From Straminergon stramineum (taxonomy: Eukaryota > Streptophyta > Bryopsida > Hypnales > Calliergonaceae): a stretch of 64,000 nucleotides of DNA. The position numbers were made by a program, and so were the translations under genes. A model generated the notes under the pieces. The model worked only from the letters and a program-made list of their open reading frames with translations. It searched no databases and was not told where the DNA came from. Of the stretch, positions 25,370-35,539 are shown one piece after another (the stretch's first letter is position 1; the number at the start of each line of letters is the position of its first letter). The DNA lies in the NCBI GenBank assembly GCA_963920665.1, contig OY987272.1, positions 3,973,001 to 4,037,000 of the forward strand, read 5' to 3'.

Positions 25370-25688
25370 CCAACAATTTTCATAACTTTTAACTATCATC
25401 ACAAAGTTTAGAACTTGTGGTTTATCAACAATTATCATGTGGTTATCATTGTTTCATGGGTTCACATATTAATATACAATTTAGCTCATCATTATGATGC
25501 ATTACTTTCAATTGCAAGTAATGCATCGTAACAATGTGATAAATTGTAAAGTAATGCATCATAATGATGAACTAAATTGTATATTAATGTGTGAATCCAT
25601 GGAACAACGATGATCACATGATAACTGTTGACAAATCGCAAGTTCTAACCTTTGTGATGTCATGGTTAAAAAGTTATTGGGGCTCTGG
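25370..25688. repeat. Long inverted repeat
   Basis: Two arms of about 135 bases (25370-25506 and 25551-25688) are inverted copies with scattered mismatches; the innermost 45 bases, around CATCATTATGATGCATTACT, are nearly exact. The spacer holds a further small hairpin (GATGCATTACTT..AAGTAATGCATC). A transcript would fold into a long stem, a plausible source of small RNAs. Confidence 0.8.
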
Positions 25689-26497
25689 GTTTCTAGTTAT
25701 AGAATTTCTACAACAATGTCTACAAGTACTAAACCCCGTAATGCTTGAACCCTGTAACCTCAGGCTCACTATTGTGGTATTTTTGAGTTAAATTGACCCA
25801 TATCCATCATTTGTGGATTGCACAACTTATAGTCTTGAACAAGCTTACAAATCATATTGAAATGGAATGTGTTCCGATGGTGGTAGAATTAGTTAGCATC
25901 ATGATTTAACTTACCTTTGCTTTTAGGAATTGGTTTAGCTGATTCTCAAGACATGGTGAATGAATGCCAAGCACTTCAGATTATAATGTTCAAGCAGGAT
26001 CTAAAAATAGTATGTTATTTTTGTAGCATGAGACAGATCCACTAGAAGAATACAAAGGATGATGACAGTGCTGTTGAAAGTTAGAGCTCATCCAGATGTA
26101 TAATCCAATTGCTACTTAGCCAGCCCTTAGTCCAGTGTGTACTGTAAAACTAATTGAAACAAACTCTTTAGTTTGTTCAGTGAAGGCTGCGATTAGAGAG
26201 ATAGAAAATGAAGGAAATCAAAATACTACAAACTTGTCATGAAACAAATATCTAACTTAGCTGTATGATTGAAGAAATTATTCCAAGATTCTTGTTTATT
26301 CACTACAAACACAAGCAGTGGCCCTGTGCTTCATGAGAGAAGAACTTACGATTTTAGGTATGAATCCCCCATGCGAGAAGAATGCATGGCAAAACCACCG
26401 GTTGACATGATTCATGTCTCCTTTACTTGAGAGTTACTGGCATATTGTACCTAAAGACCAATTGTATCACCTGGCCAAAAAATAAGATCCAGAAGCT

Positions 26498-26757
26498 TTA
26501 AGCCCTCAACAAGGCCCAAGGAGCCTGTTTTGGGCCTCTCACCTGTTCAACATGTCAAAGTTATAACTTCATTTTTCTACATTCTAAGAAGTATATCTAC
26601 TTGAATTTCATATTATGATGTTCATATTGAATAGGGAAGTTCAAAAGTACAATTGACATCATGCAGTAAGCTTGATGTACTGACAATGCATACTGTCAAT
26701 CAAAGTTCAAACTTGTGAAAAACTTGTACAAAAACTGCTTGGGCCTTGAGGGGTTAA
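26498..26757. mobile_element. Second TTAA-flanked miniature element
   Basis: A 252-bp element between two TTAA sites. Left end GCCCTCAACAAGGCCCAAG; right end (reverse complement) CCCCTCAAGGCCCAAG, the same apart from a three-base insertion and the first base. Like the full-length element at 43276, its left end starts GCCC while its right end starts CCCC. It belongs to a different subfamily from 21952-22528. Confidence 0.7.
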
Positions 26758-27392
26758 CTAGAGATGTAGCTTAGACACATTTACCTAAAGCAAATGGAAT
26801 GATTCCAAATCCAAAACTTACTTGTAACCACGACCAACTGTAGCATGATAGTACATACAAGTGACTAGCACAGACCTATTGCAGTGTAACATTAATTGAA
26901 CTTAGGAGAATATGGATTGGATAAAAAAAAACATTCAGGATGAAATAATCAAGATGAAAATGTGACCATTTTTGTGACAACAGGTCGTGACACGGGTCGT
27001 GACAGTCTATAATTAATATACAGAGTAATAGATAAGCAAGTCCAACAAAATGTGCCTAAATACACAAGCAAATCACGAATGAACTTTCCAAGAACGGATT
27101 TTCTTGCACATGAAAACATCTGAGTAACCAGGACAAATGTGAGAACACCACACATACGGTGATGCATCCTAAACAAAAATCAGCTTCTTTGTCTGTTGAT
27201 AATTGAGGATCCATGTACACATCGGTAGTCAAAGGAAAATTTAGATAATCCCTTTGTCTTTATTCTCTACCCATTTCTTGCATAACTGAACTAGCTCTTT
27301 TGCTAACAACCTAAGGAAACAAAGGTGTGGAATTGGATTGGTAAGTAAATAATCCAAAGCTCACATCAGAATGTATTATCTATAAATTCACA

Positions 27393-27596
27393 CACTACAA
27401 GAGAAAGGGGTGTTTTAAGTATAGTCCTAGTAATATAGTCTTTTTAGTAATGACCTATAAGGAGTCTTTTAAGTAAAATTTTACTAAAAACACATATATT
27501 TTCAATAAAATTATACTTAAAAGACTCCTTATAGGTCATTACTAAAAAGACTATACTATTAGGACTGTACTTAAAACACCCCTTTCTCTTGAAATG
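27393..27596. mobile_element. Hairpin miniature element with CACTA-like ends
   Basis: Nearly the whole 204 bases fold on themselves: arms of about 80 bases with only a few mismatches flank a short AT-rich loop. The left end starts CACTACAAGAGAAAGGGG, the classical plant CACTA-type terminus; the right end has two changes in its last eight bases. No 3-bp target duplication is clear. No coding sequence. Confidence 0.85.
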
Positions 27597-27822
27597 CAAT
27601 CGACACATCTAGCACAAAGTGTAATTAAAATTCTATGCCACCATTAATTTTTGGCTTTGTGTGGGACAGTGTAGTGTATGTCCCTCTCAACTAGTCAACA
27701 CTCTCCACAAACCTCATGTACCTTTTGTATTGAATGTGCATTGGTTACAATGGCAGTTTTCTTCTACCCCACTGAGATGGACATAGCATGATAGGTCGAG
27801 GACCTTCAAATACAATGGGTTC

Positions 27823-28240
27823 TAAGGTAGGGACACCTAAAATGGACAGGAGTCATTTATAGACACCTAGAAAACAATCTAAATCCAAGGGCTTGTGGAT
27901 CCAAAGTAGACAAGTGGAGTTCTAAAGTGGACATGTGGGGTTCCAAAAAGTTGTCACTCTTTCAAGAAGTAGCCAATCACCCGCACTTATTTCAAATTTA
28001 GAGTGTGTCCCTTTTGGGTGTTTCCGTGCCTACTTTGGTGTTAGTCTAGTGTCTATAGTAGGTACATCTATGAAGTTGTCTTCAAAAATTCGTAGAATAT
28101 TCATACAAGCTTGGAAAAATATGAAACGAATTTTGTTGGTTTCCTAAACCATTTCCTACCCCGCAAACAATTTTTTTTAACACAAACCCTCACAATCACG
28201 TCATCTTAAACAAGTGTCCATTTTAGATGTTCCTACCTTA
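27823..28240. mobile_element. Inverted-repeat DNA element, about 0.4 kb
   Basis: The first 26 bases, beginning TAAGGTAGGGACACCTAAAA, are an inverted match with two changes to the last 26 bases (reverse complement TAAGGTAGGAACATCTAAAA). The outer TA on each side could be a TA target duplication. No coding capacity beyond short chance frames. Confidence 0.75.
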
Positions 28241-29150
28241 CGTGAGTTGACAACATGAGAGTCTATTGGTCTATTATCTTTCTAGACAAGATAACAAACT
28301 TTTCTGCTCTTCTATACATTCCTCTATCCTACAATACCACTTGAAGTCAAAACATACACATTATGACCTTTGTGTCCCAATAAACCTTGGTCCCTTAAAA
28401 GGATAAATGAAAATTGGATAAGTTTTCAAGATCTCAATTTTTGACTTGATTTGTCTAACATAGGTTTTCAATTTCAAAAAATACATTAATATAATTAAAA
28501 AGTGCCACTAGGACAATAGTCAACTTGGGGTATCACTTTTTGGACACACTAATTAGGTGATTTTGGTTTAAAACCTCCAAAGTTTGTCTAATTTGTTCAT
28601 TTTGATCAATTAAGAAGATCCTAAAATGAAAAAAAAATTCTTGCACCTCAATGGGATCAAAATGAATATTCCTAATGCATTTGTTTTTTAAATTTGAAAT
28701 TTTTGGATCTATTCATAGATGTGAGAAAAAATGCTAAAATTTGGAGATTTGCAAGCATCATAATGCACAATTTATTAAATTTTTATTGATAAAATAAATT
28801 ATTTTATGTATTGGACCACTAAATATAAGTCATATCCAAAAATCATATAAAAGTAAAATTATTTGATATTCCAAATGCTTGTTATTGAAGATTTTATGTA
28901 CATAGGACAAAACTTACTTTTTCAACTAAAAAATTCATTAAAAATTCTTAAAATTCTTTGATTGTGATGAATTTTTTTTCTTGATACATTATCATTTTAG
29001 TTAGTTAAATCCACATTTTGTGAAATCATACTTTCTTATATTTAAAAGATGAGGTTGTTTGACACAAGGGAGTAGACTAACATTGTAGTTAAGACAACCT
29101 TTTTGGATACCCCAAGCTGACTTTTGCCTACTAGTAGAAAGAAAGGCGAC

Positions 29151-29441
29151 CATTAGAGAAGATTTGAGGGCTCAACATGCCTGTTTCTAGGTTGTTCCCT
29201 TGCATGTTCCCTGTGGTGTTCGGGAACGTCTAGCTGCTAGCTAGAAAATAAAAATAAAAATTCTTAATTCTGAAATGCAAAAAAAAAGTTGAAAAAATAA
29301 TAATAATAAATATAAATATAAATAAATAAAATTGACATGGCACAATCTTGGCCATGTCAAATTGCAGCAGTGGTGTAGTTCCTCCATTCCCCACAGCCTA
29401 GGAACTCGTAGGCATGTATAGCCTTCAAATCTCCCCTAATG
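29151..29441. mobile_element. CATTAG-type miniature element, copy 3
   Basis: Left end CATTAGAGAAGATTTGAGG; right end (reverse complement) CATTAGGGGAGATTTGAAGG. The interior is diverged but keeps the GGGAAC words, the AT-rich centre and the CAGTGGTGTAG/CCCCACAG region of copies 1 and 2. It abuts the broken kinase piece. Confidence 0.65.
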
Positions 29442-29450
29442 CTTGATTAA

Positions 29451-29670
29451 GAAAATGACCCATAAGAAGACTCACAACATAAACTTGACTACTATTAGCA
29501 CTTCTCCAATATTTCTCCAAAAGATGGTCTATTAGCTGGATTGGATAGTTAATACATTCTTAATAATTCCCACATCCATCTCGCAACATACTTTGGTACC
29601 TTTGACCATTTTGGTGATGAAAGTCATTTTGCATATAGTTTTTAAACAGACGGAAGCTTCCCCATAGACA
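29451..29670 (-). pseudogene. Kinase C-terminal fragment
   Basis: The sequence matches kinase copy 1 on the same strand: the 3' flank (17210-17275) and then, after a deletion of about 110 bases, the coding part from the GEIL motif back to the GKLP motif (17400-17580). Stops and indels break the frame. The rest of the kinase is missing. It is a remnant of a third copy and lies head-on against a broken tetraspanin copy. Confidence 0.8.
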
Positions 29671-29689
29671 TTGTATTCATCATTTCTTC

Positions 29690-31529
29690 CGATTCTACCT
29701 AATATAGTCTAACATAAGAAGACAGCACTGTTTTATACAACACTCTGGCAACCCCAAAACGGTCACCTGCAGCAGACATTCAGACACTGATGGTCCCAAT
29801 TCCCAAATGTCCCAAAACGCATGCCTAATTTTGAACCCCCTCTTTCAAAACCTTCTGTTTTCTCACAAAAATCTACTCCCAACTCTACTGTTGCAAGCAA
29901 CACGTAAACATGGTCAAAAGAAATGGCACCTAGATCTTCTCCTTGCAAAGGGGTACCGAACACAAGCTTGGGTTAGATGTGATTGATAATCAAAAACTGG
30001 ACAGAGTCTACATCATAACGTGCAGCAATTTTGCTGCTCCCCCGGGTACACAACTCTTGTATAATATACATGGGTCATCGGCATTAAAATAGCTCAAAGG
30101 ACAACTTTTGTTAAATTTATATCAAATTAAATAGACCAAAAAGTTAGGTGAAGACCAAATTAAAAGAAAATTAAATGTAGAAAATGATGAATTTCATATA
30201 TTTTAGAAAAATAACTCACAATATATATGAAGAATTGAAACACCTATGTATAGTTTCTAAAAATGCATACAAAGAAGTTGGATCTAGTTAAAATTAAATT
30301 TTTATTAGAAAGCCCCCAAAGTTGCCTAGCTTGGCCTATGATATAGGTATTAAAAAAACTCATATAATTAGGTTTTTAATGCTATTATTGTCTTCAAAAA
30401 TATTTGTTTCATGTACATAAGTACATTTTTGGATCGCTTGTTAAAAGGGCTACAAGATTATTCTACATTAAAACAAATTATATCCCTTAAGATTGGATTA
30501 AAACGCATTATAAGTGATTATAATCAAGGCCATATAATATAGAAGTTGCATACTCGGGGTTGCTCCTTGGCCCTAAGTGTCTGATTTTGTTGCGTGAATC
30601 TCCTTGACTCAGACGGATTGGCCATGAACTCAGTAGTGTCCAAACTATACTCCACAAAACATTGCTCAATCCTCAGCACATGAAGCTTTCTACCAAAGCA
30701 TAAAAAGAAAGAAAGCTTCGGAAAGAAAAGTTTGTAGTATGTAATGGATAGGTTCACTCATTTGAACACTTGCCTATTTGATTCTCAAAGTTATTAATCC
30801 TTTCTTGGATTTTAGCACATGCTTGCTTATATCTTTGTCCAAATATATCATTCTTTTTTGTCAACTTCATCAAATTGGCCAAAAAGAAAGGTCATATTTG
30901 TTTAGATTAGAGATTCAAGAATGGCTTTGGATGAGAAAGTATTTAGATGAAACATTGGTTTGAAGCATTGTTCATCATCTACATTCACAATATGAATATT
31001 AGAGGGCTTAGGGATTAATGGTAATTTGATGTTACCAATATTATATCAATCATTCTCACTTTAAGATCACACCATTAGACAGTGCTACACTAACATTAAA
31101 TTACCATTAAATCTCAGCATGAGGACTATGTGAGTCTAATGCCTACTAACTTGATGCTAAGAGCTTCACCAATCTAATGGGAGGTCTTTTGTGATGATAC
31201 ACTTTTTCATGCATTCCAGTGCTCCAAGCATCATTCAGTACGAGGAGCCCGAGCTTCTGTAGCACCCTCGGAACCCGCTGCAGGGTTGGCTTGATTGGCC
31301 TGACGGTTGTTTGCAGGCTGATGGGGAGCTGACCTCGGTATCATGTAGACGTCATCACTGGACATCATAATTTCTTCGTGAGCTTGACGAGATAGCGCGC
31401 GGGACCAAAGAAAAGAACAAACCAAGCACCGTCATGCGTAGGTAACGGCATCAATAGAAGACTCTGACTTCAGGCTGGTTCACAGATGTTGGAAATCTGA
31501 AATACATTTGATAAACTAGAATCATTAGA
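29690..31529 (-). pseudogene. Truncated tetraspanin (TOM2A-like) copy
   Basis: Duplicate of 38250-39530, the 3' half of the intact tetraspanin gene. It keeps exon 5 (DDVYMIPRSAP..RQANQANPAAG) and exon 6 (TTEFMANPSESRR) with the intron between, but lacks exons 1-4. The tail is broken: the RCVIM ending is lost because a 518-bp hAT-type miniature inserted in the last exon (30041-30558). The copy stops at about 31528, where sequence jumps to a branching-enzyme intron fragment. Not expected to make a functional protein. Confidence 0.85.
30041..30558. mobile_element. hAT-type miniature element, copy 1
   Basis: Inserted in the last exon of the tetraspanin pseudogene; the intact gene lacks it. Ends are CCCGGGTACACAAC and (reverse complement) CCCGAGTATGCAAC. 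The flanks GCTGCTCC and GTTGCTCC make an 8-bp target duplication with one change. The interior matches, inverted, the element at 33241-33655. An 8-bp duplication indicates the hAT superfamily. Confidence 0.85.
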
Positions 31530-31745
31530 ACCTTGCTCAAATTAGTAGCCCCTTTGAAGAGATTTCAGTGTGCAGATGTGCTGTTCCCGGAGTGACTCCA
31601 TTCTCGGAGCACAAGTCTTGACCCTTGACTCCCGCTTATCAAATCTTGACCAATCAAATGGGCTTCGTCTTTTACTAGCTGTTCGTCTGTAACTCGTTTC
31701 GGTGCATGTACAATTTGCCCTCTTTAGTCGCACTGCCGTAAAGGT
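31530..31745 (+). repeat. Captured fragment of branching-enzyme intron 1
   Basis: Matches 4528-4735 with point changes and a few indels. It joins the tetraspanin pseudogene at about 31528 without an obvious terminal repeat. Either a transposon captured several gene pieces or repair synthesis stitched them together. Confidence 0.8.
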
Positions 31746-31931
31746 CAACTTGGGAAGGTACTATAGAGCTGGATGGCAGCTTCGCAAGCTGGGATGACGC
31801 GGGGTCCAAGCCGCGTGAGAATAGCTTATTTTGGGGTGGGGGGTGGGGGACATAACGTCTCGCGTTTGAACTGGGCCTCAGTACTTCACTTCTGTTGCCC
31901 TTGCTTGCTGCCATTGTCCCGAGCTACAACA

Positions 31932-32094
31932 ATGGCGTGGTTAGCTGTCAGGTTCTCTCTTTCCCCAACAGGTGCGTTCCCAATACTGCAGACCCGGATT
32001 TGTAAGTGTCGTAGCTTGTTCCGCCCTTATCAGAGCGTTCTCCCATTCTTCTCTGAAGTGCGTCCCAGTTTTGACTGTTTAGGTGCTGTGGGTT
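31932..32094 (+). CDS. Possible first exon of an organelle-targeted protein
   Basis: A short frame starts MAWLAVRFSLSPTG and is rich in Arg, Ser and aromatic residues with almost no acids until late, as in mitochondrial or plastid presequences. A strong splice donor (GTAAGT) lies inside it near 32000. The surroundings at 31750-32100 are GC-richer, like a promoter and first exon. No downstream exon is recognised; 32560-32825 could hold one. It may equally be a non-coding leader of kinase copy 2. Confidence 0.25.
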
Positions 32095-33240
32095 AGAACA
32101 AAATGAGTAGAGTTCGCTTTAGTTGCAGGGGGATGGAGTGTGCCTGGTTAAGAGGATCATGGAGGACTAGTTCTTGATGTTTAGTTGCTTTAGGTTTGCC
32201 TAGATGAGGAGAGCTCACATTCCTCGATTTTGGTTCAGTAGTCTATTTTTTTGATGTTAAGGTGCCTTAGGTTTGGTCGAGGAGTGGATTGTACTGGTGC
32301 GGGTTGGAGGCTATGTGGTCAAGAGGATGGAGCATTGGTTCAGGGTTTTTAGGTGCTTTAGGTTCGACTGGATTAAAAGCAGATTGTAGTGGTGGGGGTT
32401 GAAGGATCTGGTAAGAGGATTTTTTTTTCCACTAGTAGGCTGTGTTTTCATTTGCCTGCTCTTTGTTGTTAGATGACCTTGTCAATGAAAGTGTTGCTCC
32501 CCTGGTATGTTTTTTTCCTCTAGGTTCACCACTTTTTCTTGTGTTAGTCGCTAGTTTGTAATTGAATATGCAAGTTGAGTATGTGACTTTTGTTGTTGTT
32601 ATCAGGAAATTTTCCTCTTATGCACTCCCTGAATACATTTTCATTCAATTTTCTACCTTTCATTGCATTGGACCTGAGTCTAGAGGTCGTCTAATGATAC
32701 CAGGACTTGATATTTTTGTTTTTAACTATTTGTTGTCTGTCCAGGAACTCTCAAAGTTTTCTCAGATTGATCTATTCAAACTTGTGCTTCATGTTGAATT
32801 CTGCAACCGAGTTATGGCAACAATGTAATGGGATTGACATTGCTAAGACGAGTTCTCACATGCTAGAGGATTATCTAAAGTGTTAGTCGTTATTTTAACT
32901 TATATTTCTTGCTACGAGTGGGCTATGGAATAGTGCCCTGGCACATCCTCGTGACCAACAGTTCATTGAACTTGAGGTATTGCACTTCTTCTTTTCTTCA
33001 TGATGTTTCGTTCTTGAAGTTGGACCTCTTTCTTCAACTTTGTCTTTGGTTTTCATCTTGAATGTAAGTTCATGCTTTGCTAGTTGATATTTCAGTGTCA
33101 CTTTCCTGACGAAGATTCACTTAGAGTGTAATTTTTTGACATGAATACTTTAGCTTCTAGACGAGGGCCTCATGTAGATTTACAATTTCAGTTTTGTATA
33201 ATGGGTTATTTAGTTTGGGGATGCCTTGACAACCACAATT

Positions 33241-33655
33241 CCTGAGTATTCAACTTCCGTATTATATAAGTTTTTTTAATTTTATGAGATTTTTTTATAC
33301 AAGTATCATAGGCCAAGCTACCCAACTTTTGGAACTTTTTAATCAAAATTTAAGATTTTTTTTAATTATAAATGAAATACTACAAATGAATTTTAATTTT
33401 AATTGGAGGGAACTTCTTGAATGTATGGTTTTTTCTAATTTATTTATGCTTAGGTGTTTCAATTCTTTATATAGATTAAGAATCTTTTTTAATAAATATA
33501 CAACCCAACGTTAACTACATCTCATTTTAATTTAATTTGGTCTTCACCTAATGTTTTGGTCTTTTTAATTTGATGTAATTTTTACAAAAAGTTGTTCTCT
33601 AAGCCATTTTATTGCCAATGAACCTTGCATAGAATATGAGAGTTATGTACTTAAG
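33241..33655. mobile_element. hAT-type miniature element, copy 2
   Basis: A 415-bp element with a perfect 8-bp target duplication CCACAATT at 33233-33240 and 33656-33663. Ends are CCTGAGTATTCAAC and (reverse complement) CTTAAGTACATAAC. The interior is the inverted, diverged counterpart of 30041-30558 (shared ATCATAGGCCAAGCTA, TAGGTGTTTCAATTCTT, TTTGGTCTTCACCTAA). It sits in the 5' flank of kinase copy 2; copy 1 has no insertion there. Confidence 0.9.
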
Positions 33656-33842
33656 CCACAATTTTTTTCTTACATGCACTTTGGAATTTGAGTTCGTTTG
33701 TCATGTGTATGATCTTATTTGAAATTGTATTGCTTTTGTCTTGAGACAGGAGAAGCAATTAAATACAATACTAGGATCTAAATCAAGTGTATTCACCTAT
33801 TACCACAAAGACTTGGAGTAAAGGTCTTATAAAGCTACAACG

Positions 33843-35060
33843 ATGGGTGGATCATGCTCATATTTGAGTAGCAAACCTAGGAGTGAAATCCCTACTTCTT
33901 CCACACCATCATCTAATTATCATGACATTGTTACAGAGTCTCTAGAGGGTCAAACTTCCATTCAAACAATTGAAGAGCAAATTGAACACTCCAAGATTCC
34001 TTGGAGCCAAGTATCCCAATTTGAATTGGATGTAGATGAAATGGTGGAAGTGAGCAACGTGGAAGTTTTTCAAACTTTGCAATCTCATCCCAATTCAGGC
34101 AATTTCTTTTGGACATTTGGTAAGGATGGTATGGGTGAGTTGGTAATGGGCCAAAAATTTGCCGAAGGTAGTCAAGCTGAGCTTTATGATGTAAAGATTC
34201 AATGGAATGAGCCATGGAGGAATGAGGAGGACTTGCGACTTGGAAAAAAGTGGGCATTGAAGGTCTTTAAGAAGGGAACTTCCTTGCAACAACTGCAACT
34301 ACAATGGCCTCGTGGAATGTTGCAGAACTATGTGGACAAAATTGAATGGGAATCCCGTGGTAATCTTCCCAAAGATAGGAATCGTAGTGATGTTTATCGC
34401 GGAATATTGTTGGAAGATGGCCGGTTTGCATTCTTAATGGGGAAGGAACAAGAAGATTTGCAATGCCATATTGATCATCTCATATTGACAACCAAAAAAA
34501 ATCATTGTCCATTTTCAAAACTTGAGTATGCGGAAGGGCTTATGTATAAAGTAGCTGTGGGAATGGAGTGGTTGCACAATCGTGGCATTATTCATCAAGA
34601 CCTCAAAGCATCCAATGTACTTTGTACAAGACTAGAAGATGGTTGGGGATGTTATGTGGCGGATTTTGAATGTTCCATTGGAGTTATTGGGACAGGGTTT
34701 TTCAAGGCTCCTGAAATATTGCAAGCATGCAAAGATTATAGTATCCACGACAAGCTTGAGTTGTTTACAAAAGAGTCTGATGTCTATAGCTATGGGATGT
34801 TGTGTTATGAGATCTTAACGGGGAAGCTCCCATTTGAAGATTGTAGGCAAAGTGAGTTTGATCATGTGTTGGTAGGAGAAAGACCGAAGGTACCAAAGTA
34901 TGTTGTTGGATGGATACATGAATTATTAAGAATGTGTTGGCAATCCAATCCTACTAGTAGACCATCTTTTGGAGATGTATTGGAGATTCTTTTAGCTAAT
35001 TCAAAAGCATGTAGAAAAATCCATGCTTATAGAAAGAAACATGAAACAATAATTCGTTGA
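33843..35060 (+). CDS. TKL-like protein kinase with DFE motif and HQD loop, copy 2
   Basis: 405-aa kinase, about four fifths identical to copy 1 by eye. It starts MGGSCS (myristoylation-like: Gly2, Cys5, Ser6). An in-frame stop at 33819-33821 closes the upstream frame, which fixes this start. Motif positions: glycine loop near 103-114, Lys140 (WALK), catalytic loop HQDLKASN at 251-258, VADFE at 272-276, APE at 289-291, Asp313 (DVYSYG), RPSFG at 373. The HRD arginine is Gln here but Arg in copy 1, and DFG is DFE in both, so phosphotransfer may be weak or redirected. The coding region is uninterrupted. The duplication with copy 1 is inverted and includes 3' flank to about 35500 and 5' flank near 33170. 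Confidence 0.85.
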   Translation: MGGSCSYLSSKPRSEIPTSSTPSSNYHDIVTESLEGQTSIQTIEEQIEHSKIPWSQVSQFELDVDEMVEVSNVEVFQTLQSHPNSGNFFWTFGKDGMGELVMGQKFAEGSQAELYDVKIQWNEPWRNEEDLRLGKKWALKVFKKGTSLQQLQLQWPRGMLQNYVDKIEWESRGNLPKDRNRSDVYRGILLEDGRFAFLMGKEQEDLQCHIDHLILTTKKNHCPFSKLEYAEGLMYKVAVGMEWLHNRGIIHQDLKASNVLCTRLEDGWGCYVADFECSIGVIGTGFFKAPEILQACKDYSIHDKLELFTKESDVYSYGMLCYEILTGKLPFEDCRQSEFDHVLVGERPKVPKYVVGWIHELLRMCWQSNPTSRPSFGDVLEILLANSKACRKIHAYRKKHETIIR

Positions 35061-35539
35061 GAAATAGACATCTACTAGCAAGAAGGTTTGCAAGATTAGG
35101 AAAGTGACTATTAGAAGGCCAACTAGTAGTCAAGTTTGTTGTGAGTATTCTTGGGGGTCATTTTGCTAGTCTAGGAATTTCCTATATTTCTACTAATGGT
35201 ATATTTTATGTATTTCTTTTCTCTTTTTCAAATGCATGGTTTTTGGATATTATATTTTTTTTAGAGTTGTATATCTTCTTTATTCTTGATTGTATTGTTA
35301 AAACAAAACTAAATTTACTTCATTCCAATTAATGAATATGTTTATATTATTTGGTCTAAGGTAACATGGGGAGGTAACTCCATTCCTTATAAGTAATAAT
35401 CACTTAGATGATAGAAATTTCTTCATCATACTTAGATCTAGGTTTTAGTATGTCTAATAGATACAAATTGGTCTAAAGAGTTGTTCTAAACCAAAGTTAT
35501 CTTATAATCATCTTGCTTTTCTATATTGTCTTTTTTTTT

